Below, in pieces: positions 38,477 through 48,180 of a DNA stretch of 64,000 nt. The notes beneath the pieces were generated by a model. The model was not told the origin of the DNA, did not search any database, and saw only the letters and a list, made by a program, of their open reading frames with translations. The DNA lies in contig OZ253939.1 of NCBI GenBank assembly GCA_965267245.1, positions 4,588,001-4,652,000 of the forward strand, in the 5' to 3' direction. The first letter of the stretch is position 1, and each line of letters opens with the position of its first letter. The translations under genes were made by a program, and so were the position numbers. This DNA comes from JANSWY01 sp965267245. Lineage in GTDB: Bacteria > Bacteroidota > Bacteroidia > Cytophagales > Cyclobacteriaceae.

Positions 38477-39418
38477 ATGGATAAGATACTCATCATAGGT
38501 GCTGGAGGTCAGTTAGGAACTGAGCTTACAACTAAGTTGCGTGACAAATATGGAAGCGAAAATGTCATTGCATCCGATATCAAGGAACCAAAAGGTTATT
38601 CACAGGAAGGGCCATTTGAAGTGCTCAATATTATGGACAAAGAGGCCTTTCTATCCCTTCTAAAAAAGCACAATATTAATCAGGTCTACCATTTAGCAGC
38701 CATATTATCAGCTAAAGGAGAAAATGATCCATTATTTGCCTGGGATTTGAATATGCAGAGTCTACTTTACGTACTTGAAGCTGCGAGAGAGGGGTTAATC
38801 AGCAAGGTATATTGGCCCAGTTCAATTGCGATTTTTGGAAATGATACGCCAAAAATTATGACACCCCAAAATACGATTGCTAACCCAACTACTGTTTATG
38901 GAATTAGCAAGTTTGCTGGGGAAAGATGGTGTGATTACTATTATCGAAAACATGGAGTAGATGTAAGGAGTTTAAGGTATCCTGGTCTAATTGGTTATAG
39001 ATCTCAGCCAGGTGGAGGAACAACAGATTACGCAGTAGACATATTTTTCAAAGCTGCAAAAGGAGAGACTTTTGAGTGCTATATTGATCAAAAAACTGCT
39101 CTACCAATGATGTATATGGAAGATGCGGTAAATGCAACCATTCAGTTAATGGAAGCAGATAGCGAGGATGTGAAAGTAAGGTCCAGTTATAATATTGCAG
39201 CAATGAGCTTTACCCCTGAAGAAATTTTCCAGGCTATAAAGAAGCATCATCCAGGATTTGAAATAACCTATGCCCCTGATTACAGAGATGCAATTGCGCA
39301 ATCCTGGCCAGATAGTATTGATGATTCATCGGCGCGTGAAGATTGGGGATGGAAGCACCAATTCGATCTCAAAGCTATGACACATGATATCATCACGAAT
39401 TTAAGTGTGTCAGTATAA
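38477..39418 (+). CDS. L-threonine 3-dehydrogenase, SDR (epimerase-like) type
   Basis: The 313-residue extended short-chain dehydrogenase has the NAD loop IIGAGGQLG, the PSS segment (residues 114-116) and the catalytic pair Tyr141/Lys145 in YGISKFAGE. YPGLIGYRSQPGGGTTDYAVDIF is typical of the SDR threonine dehydrogenase group rather than of UDP-sugar epimerases. It would oxidise threonine to 2-amino-3-ketobutyrate, the substrate of Kbl encoded divergently. The motif and the neighbour support each other. Confidence 0.88.
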   Translation: MDKILIIGAGGQLGTELTTKLRDKYGSENVIASDIKEPKGYSQEGPFEVLNIMDKEAFLSLLKKHNINQVYHLAAILSAKGENDPLFAWDLNMQSLLYVLEAAREGLISKVYWPSSIAIFGNDTPKIMTPQNTIANPTTVYGISKFAGERWCDYYYRKHGVDVRSLRYPGLIGYRSQPGGGTTDYAVDIFFKAAKGETFECYIDQKTALPMMYMEDAVNATIQLMEADSEDVKVRSSYNIAAMSFTPEEIFQAIKKHHPGFEITYAPDYRDAIAQSWPDSIDDSSAREDWGWKHQFDLKAMTHDIITNLSVSV

Positions 39419-39450
39419 AAATTTGAAATGATGGGTCTTTACGTTAAGAA

Positions 39451-39481
39451 TTTGTATTTACTATTGACTCCTCTATATTTG
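39451..39481 (+). promoter_or_regulatory. Consensus Bacteroidetes promoter before the crotonase gene
   Basis: TTTG at 39451-39454, exactly 19 bases and TATATTTG at 39474-39481 match the consensus fully. The ATG lies 25 bases downstream. Confidence 0.72.
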
Positions 39482-39505
39482 GGTACCCGATAAAACACTT
39501 CACCT

Positions 39506-40291
39506 ATGGCTGATTTTCAAAATATCACCTTATCGCAAAAAGATCATATTCTAACGATCACTATTAATCGAGAAAAGGCATTGAATGCCCTTAATTCAGA
39601 TACTTTGGAGGAGATTCGAAATGCTATTCAAAGTGTTTACGACGAAAAAGATATTCTTGGTGTAATCATAACTGGCGCTGGAGAGAAGGCATTTGTAGCA
39701 GGAGCTGATATCAAAGAGCTTTCAGGTTTGAATGAACTAAATGCTAGAAAATTTGCAGAAAGTGGTCAGGAGATTTTTGATCTTATAGAAAATAGCCATA
39801 CTCCTGTAATAGCTGTTGTGAATGGTTTTGCTCTTGGAGGAGGGTGTGAATTGGCGATGGCTTGTCATATGCGTGTGGCTTCCAAAACTGCTAAGTTTGG
39901 TCAGCCTGAAGTGAATTTGGGAATTGTACCGGGATATGGTGGAACTCAACGATTGACTTATCATGTGGGCAAAGGAAAAGCCCTGGAATTAATGATGACA
40001 GGAGATATGATTAATGCTGATGAGGCTAAAGCACTGGGTTTAGTAAATCATGTTGCTGATACTAAAGAAGAAGCAATTGTCAAAGCAGAAGAAATCCTTA
40101 GTAAAATAGCCCAGAAGGCACCACTTGCCACTGGTTTGGTTGTTGATTGCGTTAATGCAGTTTATGTAGCTGAAGAAAATGGTTATCAAACTGAAGCCAA
40201 TGCTTTTGCCAGATGTGCTGGTTCAGAAGACTTTAAAGAAGGAACCAGTGCCTTTGTAGAAAAGAGAAAACCAGAATTTAAGGGAGAATAG
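39506..40291 (+). CDS. enoyl-CoA hydratase/isomerase (crotonase family)
   Basis: The 261-residue cytoplasmic enzyme hydrates trans-2-enoyl-CoA. The oxyanion hole is formed by AFVAGADIKEL and NGFALGGGCELAMAC. The two catalytic glutamates are in GGCELA and GQPEVNLGIVPGYGGTQRL, so a true hydratase is favoured over non-catalytic relatives. No other beta-oxidation gene is adjacent, and the acyl chain preference (crotonyl or longer) cannot be read. Transcription probably starts from the consensus promoter just upstream; the flippase gene follows after eight bases. Confidence 0.9.
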   Translation: MADFQNITLSQKDHILTITINREKALNALNSDTLEEIRNAIQSVYDEKDILGVIITGAGEKAFVAGADIKELSGLNELNARKFAESGQEIFDLIENSHTPVIAVVNGFALGGGCELAMACHMRVASKTAKFGQPEVNLGIVPGYGGTQRLTYHVGKGKALELMMTGDMINADEAKALGLVNHVADTKEEAIVKAEEILSKIAQKAPLATGLVVDCVNAVYVAEENGYQTEANAFARCAGSEDFKEGTSAFVEKRKPEFKGE

Positions 40292-40299
40292 CACTCTGA

Positions 40300-41781
40300 A
40301 TGAGTCAATTCAAAAAACTTGCAGGACAAACTGCAATTTATGGAGTAAGTAGTATACTCGGTAGAGCCTTAAACTACCTACTTGTACCTCTTCACACCAA
40401 AATTTTTGTTACAGCAGAGTTTGGTATTGTAACAGAGTTATACACGTACGTAGCGTTTCTTAATGTCATCTATATTTTTGGTTTAGAGACAGCATTTTTT
40501 AGGTTTTCTAAAAGAGGTGACAACCAGAATACGTCATACTTCAATCAGATAGAGACAATCATTGTATTCATCTCACTTTCACTTTCAGTTTTCTTGTGTT
40601 TGATAGCATCTCCTCTAGTGGAGGCAATGAATTATTCAGGGCTTGAGCAATATATATATTGGTTTGCCGCTGTTATGGCAATAGATGCAGTAGTCGCAAT
40701 ACCTTTTGCCAAATTAAGACTTGAGGGAAAAGCAAAGAGATTCGCTGTTGCAAAACTTATCAATATTGGAGTAAACATTGGTCTCAACTTGTTTTTCTAT
40801 GCGGAGCTTCTTTGGCCTGAGGTAATTCCGTACAAAATATATGATCCGGCTGTTGGGGTTGGATATGTATTTTTGTCTAACCTGATTGCAAATGGTCTTT
40901 TCCTAATTCTTCTGGGAGACATGCTTTTGAAATTCAGGCCCTCATTTAATGTTGAAAAAATCTCCAAAGTACTCAAGTATTCATTGCCACTTGTTTTGAC
41001 GGGTTTGGCTGGTGTTACAAATGAAATGTTGTCCCGGTCAATGCTAAAGTACAGACTTCCGGATGGGTTCTATGATGGGCTAACGAGTCAGGAAATATTG
41101 GGGATTTTTGGTGCTTGTTATAAGTTGTCGATATTTATGACTTTGTCAATTCAGGCCTTTAAATATGCAGCGGAACCATTCTTTTTCACTAAAAGTGAGG
41201 AAAAGGACTCTCCACAAACCTTTGCCAGGTTGATGAATGGTTATATCATCATTGCCTGCTTTATTATGTTAGGTGTTGTGATCAATTTGGATTTTCTGGG
41301 TGATTTATTCCTGGGCAGAGACGTATACAAAACAGGTTTGAACATCGTACCATTTTTATTACTGGGAGGGTTGTTTTTGGGGGTTTATTACAACCTGTCT
41401 GTTTGGTATAAGTTAACGGATAAAACTAAATGGGCAGCCTATATTTCAGGAATAGGGGCTTTATTGACATTTGTATTGAACTGGATATTAATTCCAGTCT
41501 TAGGTTTTATGGGAAGTGCTTATGTTACAAGTGTTATCTATTTTGTAATGACAATTATAAGTTTTCTAATTGGGCAAAAGTGGTATCCAGTTCCGTATAA
41601 GGTTTTGAGAGGATTGCTGTATATATTTTCTACGTTTATTATCAGTTTAGCAATTTATGAATTCCATCCATTTGAAGGATTTGGATTATTTATCTGTAAT
41701 ATCCCAATTATACTTTTGTGGGCATTGATTGTCTTGAAAATAGAAAACGTAAATCCCAGGTTACTATTTAGGCGTAATTGA
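40300..41781 (+). CDS. polysaccharide flippase-like membrane protein (MOP superfamily)
   Basis: The 493-residue protein has about 12-14 membrane helices and the MOP-type opening LAGQTAIYGVSSILGRALNYLLVPLHTKIF. This fits Wzx-like exporters that flip lipid-linked glycans across the inner membrane. The cargo is not specified. A sugar nucleotidyltransferase is encoded 32 bases later, which agrees with a glycan role. Lipid II flippase is a less likely alternative. No glycosyltransferase genes are in the immediate area. Confidence 0.82.
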   Translation: MSQFKKLAGQTAIYGVSSILGRALNYLLVPLHTKIFVTAEFGIVTELYTYVAFLNVIYIFGLETAFFRFSKRGDNQNTSYFNQIETIIVFISLSLSVFLCLIASPLVEAMNYSGLEQYIYWFAAVMAIDAVVAIPFAKLRLEGKAKRFAVAKLINIGVNIGLNLFFYAELLWPEVIPYKIYDPAVGVGYVFLSNLIANGLFLILLGDMLLKFRPSFNVEKISKVLKYSLPLVLTGLAGVTNEMLSRSMLKYRLPDGFYDGLTSQEILGIFGACYKLSIFMTLSIQAFKYAAEPFFFTKSEEKDSPQTFARLMNGYIIIACFIMLGVVINLDFLGDLFLGRDVYKTGLNIVPFLLLGGLFLGVYYNLSVWYKLTDKTKWAAYISGIGALLTFVLNWILIPVLGFMGSAYVTSVIYFVMTIISFLIGQKWYPVPYKVLRGLLYIFSTFIISLAIYEFHPFEGFGLFICNIPIILLWALIVLKIENVNPRLLFRRN

Positions 41782-41813
41782 ATAATTTTGTCGTCGTTTT
41801 TTAAAATCAAATT

Positions 41814-42818
41814 ATGAAATTAATCATACCAATGGCAGGGAGGGGTAAACGATTAAGACCCCACACACTTACAACACCCAAACCACTAGTTCCGATTGCA
41901 GGAAAACCCATAGTAGAACGTTTGGTTTATGATATTGCCAATGTATGTGATGACAAAATTGAGGAAATTGGATTTGTAATTGGTGATTTCGGTAAAGAAG
42001 TTGAGGAATCATTGCTTCAGATAGCAGAAAGTATAGGAGCAAAGGGTAAAATTTTCTTTCAGGAAGAAGCTTTAGGAACAGCACATGCTATTTTTTGTGC
42101 GAAGGAGTTATTGGATGGAAATGTAATTGTTGCATTCGCGGATACACTTTTCAGAGCAGATTTCAAGCTTGATTCACAAAGTGATGGAATTATTTGGGTA
42201 AAACAGGTGGAAGACCCATCAGCCTATGGAGTGATTAAGATGGATGATTCAGGAATTATAACAGACTTTGTAGAGAAGCCTGTTGATTTTGTATCTGACC
42301 TTGCAATAATCGGTATTTACTATTTCCGTGAAGGAGAAAAACTAAGAGGTGAAATCCAGGATCTGATCGACAACAAGATTATGTCGGGGGGAGAATATCA
42401 ATTAACTGTAGTATTAGAGAACCTGAAGCAAAAAGGTACTCAATTCAAACCAGGAGAAGTGATTGATTGGTTGGATTGTGGAAACCGACGTGCTGCTGTT
42501 ATCGCGAATAAATCATATTTGGAATTTATTAAAGATGAAAAATTGATTGACACGACAGCCAAATTGAATAACTCAGTAATCATTCCACCTTCCTATATAG
42601 CTCAAAATGTGGAGCTTCACAATTCTGTTGTAGGTCCTTATGTTTCTATTGGTGAATCCACAAAAATTGAGGATTCAATTGTGAAAAATTCCATCATTGG
42701 AAGTAATAGTATGTTAAGCGGTGTTAACTTGGTAAACTCAATGGTGGGTAAATTCGTTAAATTTCAGAATAATCCTTCCGATGTGAGTCTGGGTGATTTC
42801 ATAGAATTGGAGCAGTAA
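41814..42818 (+). CDS. sugar-1-phosphate nucleotidyltransferase
   Basis: The 334-residue enzyme has the nucleotidyltransferase signature MAGRGKRLRPHTLTTPKPLVPIAGKP at residues 7-32 (seen in pieces), FADTLF with the metal Asp, EDPSAYGVIK and VEKP. C-terminal hexapeptide-like repeats follow (SVIIPPSYIAQNVEL, NSVVGPYVSIG). It activates a sugar-1-phosphate, most likely glucose-1-phosphate or a relative, to an NDP-sugar. It probably supplies the glycan route of the flippase. The TPR gene begins directly after its stop. Confidence 0.87.
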   Translation: MKLIIPMAGRGKRLRPHTLTTPKPLVPIAGKPIVERLVYDIANVCDDKIEEIGFVIGDFGKEVEESLLQIAESIGAKGKIFFQEEALGTAHAIFCAKELLDGNVIVAFADTLFRADFKLDSQSDGIIWVKQVEDPSAYGVIKMDDSGIITDFVEKPVDFVSDLAIIGIYYFREGEKLRGEIQDLIDNKIMSGGEYQLTVVLENLKQKGTQFKPGEVIDWLDCGNRRAAVIANKSYLEFIKDEKLIDTTAKLNNSVIIPPSYIAQNVELHNSVVGPYVSIGESTKIEDSIVKNSIIGSNSMLSGVNLVNSMVGKFVKFQNNPSDVSLGDFIELEQ

Positions 42819-44543
42819 ATGTTAAGAAACTTATTATTCATGGGGTACTTTTTGATAGCACTTATGGGTGCTACACAAGACAGCTATGCTCAGAAGAATA
42901 AGAATAATGAGGCTTCTAAACTAACGGATGAGGCCAAGTATCAGTCGGAATTCTACTTTATTGAAGGTGAGAAATTCTTTTTGATTGAGGACTTTCCTAA
43001 AGCACTTGAAATGTTCTCCCGCACATTGGATATCAATCCACTAAATGCAGCTGCTCACTATAAAATTGCTGAAATTCATATGAAGAATGGAGAGCTAATA
43101 AAAGCGCTTCCACATGCCATGCAAACCCTGGAGATTAATCCTGATAACAAATACTATTATATTCTCAATGCAACTCTGCAGACTCAACTTGGAAATTATC
43201 CTAAAGCAGCAGAGCATTTTGAAGCTATGTTTGCCAAGTTTGAAGGAAATAATGACTATTTGTATGACCTGGCGCAAATATATCAGTACAGTGATGAATA
43301 CGAAAAAGCACTCCTGACTTATGAAAAAGTAGAAGCCGAATATGGAAGGCAGGTTGAAGTCACCAGGATGAAACAAAAAATCCTGATGAAGCAAAATCAA
43401 TTTGACCTTGTCCGGGATGAATGGGAAAAATTACTAGAAGAGCAATATGATGAGGATATTCTTCTGGAATATGCTGATATACTCATTGCAAATGGAGACT
43501 TCCTTGAGGCCTCAAAAGTGATTGAAGAAGCAATCACTTTGTATCCATCAAACTCTATTCCATACCTTTCGTTGGCTGAACTTAAGAAAAGCCAGGGTGA
43601 AGTTTTAGAATCAATTACATACCTGAAGTATCCCTTTGAAGATGGTTCGGTTGGGTATGAGCAAAAATTGCAAATTTTGGCTGGGTACATTGAAAACCTT
43701 CCAAACGATTCTCTTCAGGTAGAAATGGAGCGATTAATATTAGTACTACAGCAGGAGTATCCACAGCGTTATCAATCTTATGCCATTGCGGGAGATCTTT
43801 ATTATAAAGTAGGAGATCCCAATAAGGCAGTTGAAAATTACTTGCATTCTGTTAGAAAAGATGAAACTAATTTCAATGTTTGGCAAAACATAATAAGTAT
43901 TCTCAATGAAAATGGGGACTATGATGGGGTAATTGAAACTGTGGGAAAGGCCCTGGAGGTATTTCCAAATCAAGCGATTTTATATTTTTATGAAGGAAGT
44001 GCACATTTACTAAAAAAGGACAATCAAAAAGCAGTTGCTGTACTGGAACAAGGGGTAAAGTACGCCCGTCAAAACTCAGGTTTATATGCTGTCTTTTTAG
44101 GACAACTAGGGGATGCTTACCATGCCAATGGCGACCATAAGAGCTCTGATGAAACATTTGAAAAGGCGTTAAAAGAGGATCCGAACAACGATTATGTCTT
44201 GAATAATTATAGCTATTACCTCTCCTTGAGAAATGAAAACCTGGAAAGGGCATTGGCAATGTCGGAAAAATTGGTTGAAAGAAATCCTGAGAATTCAACG
44301 TACCTGGATACCCATGCCTGGGTTCTTTATAAACTTGGTAAATACAAGGATGCCAGGAAGTTTTTAGAAAGAGCTATTGGAAAAAGTGGGGCTAATGGAG
44401 TTGTTTTTGAACATTATGGAGATGTTTTGTTTAAATTAGGGCAAAAAAATGAAGCCGTGACCCAATGGGAAAAGGCTAAACTCATAGGGGAAGTCTCTGA
44501 TTTAATTGATAAAAAGATAGCTGAGCGGAAATTATATGAATAA
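42819..44543 (+). CDS. secreted TPR-repeat protein
   Basis: The 574-residue protein starts with a signal peptide (MGYFLIALMGATQDSYAQ, cut near residue 24). It is then built of about a dozen tetratricopeptide helices, for example FPKALEMFSRTLDINPLNAAAHY, AAEHFEAMF and ALEVFPNQAILYFYEGSAHLL. TPR proteins scaffold other proteins, here in the periplasm. The ATG abuts the previous stop and the 3' end overlaps the DUF4292 gene by eight bases, so these genes are translated together. No enzymatic domain is seen. Confidence 0.88.
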   Translation: MLRNLLFMGYFLIALMGATQDSYAQKNKNNEASKLTDEAKYQSEFYFIEGEKFFLIEDFPKALEMFSRTLDINPLNAAAHYKIAEIHMKNGELIKALPHAMQTLEINPDNKYYYILNATLQTQLGNYPKAAEHFEAMFAKFEGNNDYLYDLAQIYQYSDEYEKALLTYEKVEAEYGRQVEVTRMKQKILMKQNQFDLVRDEWEKLLEEQYDEDILLEYADILIANGDFLEASKVIEEAITLYPSNSIPYLSLAELKKSQGEVLESITYLKYPFEDGSVGYEQKLQILAGYIENLPNDSLQVEMERLILVLQQEYPQRYQSYAIAGDLYYKVGDPNKAVENYLHSVRKDETNFNVWQNIISILNENGDYDGVIETVGKALEVFPNQAILYFYEGSAHLLKKDNQKAVAVLEQGVKYARQNSGLYAVFLGQLGDAYHANGDHKSSDETFEKALKEDPNNDYVLNNYSYYLSLRNENLERALAMSEKLVERNPENSTYLDTHAWVLYKLGKYKDARKFLERAIGKSGANGVVFEHYGDVLFKLGQKNEAVTQWEKAKLIGEVSDLIDKKIAERKLYE

Positions 44544-45285
44544 AATTCTCATTTTGCTTACTTGTTGCTGCCTCGTTTTTAGTGCGTGCAAAAGATCAGT
44601 ATATTCACTGGATAATGTGGATAAGGACCTGAAAGTAACTGAAACTGAATTCGATTATCTCTCAGCGAAAGTTAAGATTGAATATCAGGACGGTTTGAAT
44701 GATGTAGATGCTACTACGAATATCAGAATGAAAAATGATAGTATCATCTGGTTCTCTATGACCCCAGGTCTGGGAATTGAAGCAAGTCGTGGAATTATAA
44801 CAACTGACTCCATCGTAATTCTTGATAAAATCAAAAAAACTTATTCTATCTATACTTTCGAGGAAGTAAGTCAAATACTGAAGATTGATTTAAATTTTAA
44901 GTTGGTGCAGTCGGCGATCTTAGGCAATTTAATTTTCCCTTACTCAGAGGAGGAGATCAAACGCAGTGGGAAATTCTTCACGTATAAGCAGGAGGTTGGG
45001 CGTTTTATGTTTGATAACTTTATTGGGAATGAGTCGCGAAAAATTGAAAAACTGAAGATTACAGATCAATCAAACAATAACTCCCTTGTTGTTGATTATG
45101 CTAATTTCCAGATTGTTGACGATCAGCTCTTACCTTATGAGGTTAAGGCTCACTTTGATTATTTCGAACCCAACGAAGGTGTCAATAAGTATACTGTCGT
45201 TGATATTGTTTATAACAAAGCTGTAATTGAAAATAAACCACTGAGATTCCCTTTCAATATTCCTCAGAAATATGTTCTCAAGTAA
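44536..45285 (+). CDS. DUF4292 lipoprotein
   Basis: The 249-residue protein has a lipobox (CLVFSAC, Cys18) and matches the Bacteroidetes DUF4292 family (FDYLSAKVKIEYQDG, IRMKNDSIIWFSMTPGLGIEASR, FPYSEEE). The fold is probably LolA/LolB-like, which is inference from pattern, so a role in lipoprotein or lipid handling at the outer membrane is possible. Its 3' end overlaps the EnvC-like gene by 14 bases, an order kept in many Bacteroidetes. Confidence 0.87.
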   Translation: MNKILILLTCCCLVFSACKRSVYSLDNVDKDLKVTETEFDYLSAKVKIEYQDGLNDVDATTNIRMKNDSIIWFSMTPGLGIEASRGIITTDSIVILDKIKKTYSIYTFEEVSQILKIDLNFKLVQSAILGNLIFPYSEEEIKRSGKFFTYKQEVGRFMFDNFIGNESRKIEKLKITDQSNNNSLVVDYANFQIVDDQLLPYEVKAHFDYFEPNEGVNKYTVVDIVYNKAVIENKPLRFPFNIPQKYVLK

Positions 45286-46459
45286 AACATATCTAGTTGG
45301 TTTAGTTTTGATAATACTTTTTCCTGGTCTGATTTTCGCTCAAAAAAGCAGAAATCAACTTGAGAAAGAGAAAAAAGAAAACCTTTCAAAAATTGTAGAA
45401 GCCCAAAAAATCCTCCAGGAGACTGAGGTGGAAAAGCAATCATCTCTTGGACAACTACGGGCTCTCAACCAGCAAATCAAGGCAAGACAAGCTTTGATCA
45501 AATCAATTTCTGAGGAAGTAGCTTTCCTTGAGGAAGATATTTATGATTTGTCAACAGTTACTACTGCTTTACAGGCTGACCTTAAGAAGTTGAAGGAAGA
45601 GTATGCCCGAATGATCTATTCTTCTTATAAAAGTAATTGGGGTTTTAATAAGCTGATGTTCCTATTTTCATCCAGTACGTTCAATCAACTCACACGAAGA
45701 ATGAAATACCTGGAGCAATATGCTGATGCCAGGAAAACAACGGCTAAAGAAATAGAAATTGTAAGTGCTGAATTGCAGCGTCAAATTGATGAGGTTACTT
45801 CTAAGAAGCAGGAACAGGATAAGCTCTTATCAGAACAGGTAAAAGAAAACAAAAATTTAGTTAACCTGAAAAATAAGCAAACCCAATTGCTGGCACAGTT
45901 AAGTGGGAAGGAAAAAGAGCTTAAAAAGGAGCTTGATGAAAGGAAGAAAATGGTTTCCAAGTTGGACAATATGATTGCAGAAATCGTAAAAGCCGAGTTA
46001 GAGAGAACCCGAAATGAGGCTCCTGGTGTGGCGAGCATTAGTATGTCCACTTTATTTGAAGAAAATCAGAAAAAACTGATTTGGCCCGTTAATGAGGGAT
46101 TCGTTTCTCAGAAATTTGGTAAACATCCCCACCCGGTTTTGAAAGGTCAATATGAAGAGAATATGGGAGTCAATATTCAGACCAGTAAAAATGAGCATGT
46201 TAGAGCAGTATTTGACGGTGAGGTCTCCGTTGTACGATATATACCCCGGATGAATTATGTAGTCATTGTGAAACATGGTGAATATTTCACAACCTATACA
46301 AACCTGAAAACCAAAAATGTAAACCGTGGACAAAAAGTCAAAGCCAATGATATTTTAGGGGAGGTTTTCACTGACACACAGGGTGTTTCTGAATTTCAGT
46401 TTCAGATATGGAAGAATAAAACAAAGCTCGATCCTGAGAAATGGCTGTCTCCTCGATGA
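45272..46459 (+). CDS. EnvC-like murein hydrolase activator (degenerate M23 domain)
   Basis: The 395-residue protein has a signal peptide (residues 1-23) and long coiled coils (about 25-110 and 150-235). The C-terminal LytM/M23 domain begins near residue 270 (WPVNEGFVSQKFGKHPHPVLKG). The zinc ligands are lost: the H-x3-D site reads NMGVN and the H-x-H site reads EFQFQIW. It therefore should not cut peptidoglycan but activate amidases during cell division, as EnvC does. This degenerate form is usual in the phylum. Confidence 0.87.
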   Translation: MFSSKTYLVGLVLIILFPGLIFAQKSRNQLEKEKKENLSKIVEAQKILQETEVEKQSSLGQLRALNQQIKARQALIKSISEEVAFLEEDIYDLSTVTTALQADLKKLKEEYARMIYSSYKSNWGFNKLMFLFSSSTFNQLTRRMKYLEQYADARKTTAKEIEIVSAELQRQIDEVTSKKQEQDKLLSEQVKENKNLVNLKNKQTQLLAQLSGKEKELKKELDERKKMVSKLDNMIAEIVKAELERTRNEAPGVASISMSTLFEENQKKLIWPVNEGFVSQKFGKHPHPVLKGQYEENMGVNIQTSKNEHVRAVFDGEVSVVRYIPRMNYVVIVKHGEYFTTYTNLKTKNVNRGQKVKANDILGEVFTDTQGVSEFQFQIWKNKTKLDPEKWLSPR

Positions 46460-46503
46460 TATAAATTTATCAGATATTCTGTCTGAAGGGATTTTTTATC
46501 ATT

Positions 46504-46511
46504 TATCTTTG
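46504..46511 (+). promoter_or_regulatory. Likely -7 element for tatA
   Basis: TATCTTTG lies 26 bases before the tatA ATG. The -33 region around 46477-46481 (TTCTG) is only a partial match. Confidence 0.45.
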
Positions 46512-46537
46512 TTGTTCAATATAAAAAGAAGATACTC

Positions 46538-46735
46538 ATGCAAACTATATTGGCATTTGGATTTCCCGGCGGTTGGGAATGGGTTGTGGTAGCGTTAGTG
46601 GTAATTATTTTTTTTGGGGCTAAGAAGATCCCTGAAATTGCCAGAGGCTTAGGAAAAGGCATCAGGGAATTTAAAGACGCCACTAAAGAGATCAAAAACG
46701 AAATCGAAGAGGGAGAGAAGTCCGAAAAAAAATAA
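46538..46735 (+). CDS. tatA: Sec-independent protein translocase subunit TatA
   Basis: The 65-residue protein has one N-terminal membrane helix (WEWVVVALVVIIFFG). The hinge and amphipathic helix follow, GAKKIPEIARGLGKGIREFKDA, and then a charged tail. The FGxxKxPE motif defines the family. TatA forms the pore for folded twin-arginine substrates. The short length points to TatA rather than TatB. No tatC is in the window. gatA follows after 12 bases. Confidence 0.92.
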   Translation: MQTILAFGFPGGWEWVVVALVVIIFFGAKKIPEIARGLGKGIREFKDATKEIKNEIEEGEKSEKK

Positions 46736-46747
46736 GCTAAACTCATT

Positions 46748-48178
46748 TTGAAAAATTACCAATCATTTTCGCTTATCCAGCAAGCGCTAGGAAGTGGTGC
46801 GATTACTTGCGTCGATTTAGTAGATCATCATCTTGCAAACATCAAAAACAATGAGGGCCTCAATGTTTTTCTAGATGTGTATGAAGATGAAGCTAGAGAG
46901 CAGGCGCGGGTAGTTGATGAAAAAATTCAAAATGGAACAGCTGGTAAATTAGCCGGATTAATTGTGGGAATAAAAGATGTTTTGGCCTACAAGGATCATG
47001 GTTTACAGCTGGCTAGTAAAATTCTGGATGGTTTTAAATCCCAGTTTACCGCAACAGCCGTACAAAATCTAATTGATGAAGACGCAATAATCATTGGTAG
47101 ACAAAATTGTGATGAATTTGCAATGGGGTCCTCCAATGAAAATTCAGCATTTGGACCAACAAGAAATGGTGTCAATCCAAATCGAGTACCTGGAGGTTCT
47201 TCTGGTGCGTCTGCGGTAGCTGTACAAATGGACATGTGCCAAATTTCATTAGGAACAGACACAGGAGGTTCGGTAAGACAACCGGCTGCATTTTGCGGGG
47301 TATATGGTTTAAAACCTACCTATTCCAGGGTCAGTAGATATGGACTGGCAGCTTATGCTAGCTCATTTGACGTAATTGGTGTTTTGTCAAAATCTGTGGA
47401 AGATGCAGCCAAAGTGTTGGAAGTGATTAGTGGGGCTGATGAATATGACAGTACCGTATCGCAAGAACAAGTTCCAGACTACAGTCATCTTTTGGAACCT
47501 TCTGGTCCATACAAGATCGCCTACATACAGGAGACTTTGGATGGGGAAGGACTAAGTCCGGAAATAAAAGCGAAGGTGGAATATGTACTGGATTTGGTTG
47601 GTAAAGCTGGTCATCAAGTAGATGAAGGACATTTCTCTATGATGGAGTATTTGTTACCCACTTATTATATTTTAACTACTGCGGAGGCAAGTTCTAATCT
47701 TAGTAGATATGATGGAGTGAAGTACGGATACCGGTCTCCAAATGCGGACAATTTAGAAAAAATGTATAAATTGTCTAGAACTGAGGGATTTGGAGAAGAA
47801 GTGAAGCGAAGAATAATGCTTGGCACATTTGTTTTAAGTGCCAGTTATCATGATGCTTTTTATACCAAAGCCCAAAAAGTTAGACGACTCATTAAGAGTC
47901 ATACTGAGCAATTACTGTCGGATCACGACTTTTTAATATTACCCACCACCCCAACTACAGCGTTTGAAATAGGCGCAATAAGTGATAGTTTGGAAATGTT
48001 TTTAGCTGATTTATATACCGTTCAAGCCAGTGTTGCTGGAATACCTGCTATATCTATACCTTGTGGTGTAGACAAGGATGGGCTTCCTATTGGTGTACAA
48101 ATTATGTCAAAACATTTCACTGAGGATAAGCTATTGGCTTTTTCTAAATATATTGTGGAATTATTGGAACAGGAGTAG
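46748..48178 (+). CDS. gatA: Asp/Glu-tRNA amidotransferase subunit A
   Basis: GatA releases ammonia from glutamine for transamidation of mischarged Glu-tRNA-Gln or Asp-tRNA-Asn. The 476-residue amidase has the Ser-cisSer-Lys triad Lys76 (GIKDVL), Ser151 (PGGSSGAS) and Ser175 (TDTGGSVRQPA). The start is TTG at 46748, which gives the expected N-terminus. gatB and gatC are not adjacent. The next gene starts two bases after the stop. Confidence 0.94.
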   Translation: MKNYQSFSLIQQALGSGAITCVDLVDHHLANIKNNEGLNVFLDVYEDEAREQARVVDEKIQNGTAGKLAGLIVGIKDVLAYKDHGLQLASKILDGFKSQFTATAVQNLIDEDAIIIGRQNCDEFAMGSSNENSAFGPTRNGVNPNRVPGGSSGASAVAVQMDMCQISLGTDTGGSVRQPAAFCGVYGLKPTYSRVSRYGLAAYASSFDVIGVLSKSVEDAAKVLEVISGADEYDSTVSQEQVPDYSHLLEPSGPYKIAYIQETLDGEGLSPEIKAKVEYVLDLVGKAGHQVDEGHFSMMEYLLPTYYILTTAEASSNLSRYDGVKYGYRSPNADNLEKMYKLSRTEGFGEEVKRRIMLGTFVLSASYHDAFYTKAQKVRRLIKSHTEQLLSDHDFLILPTTPTTAFEIGAISDSLEMFLADLYTVQASVAGIPAISIPCGVDKDGLPIGVQIMSKHFTEDKLLAFSKYIVELLEQE

Positions 48179-48180
48179 GT

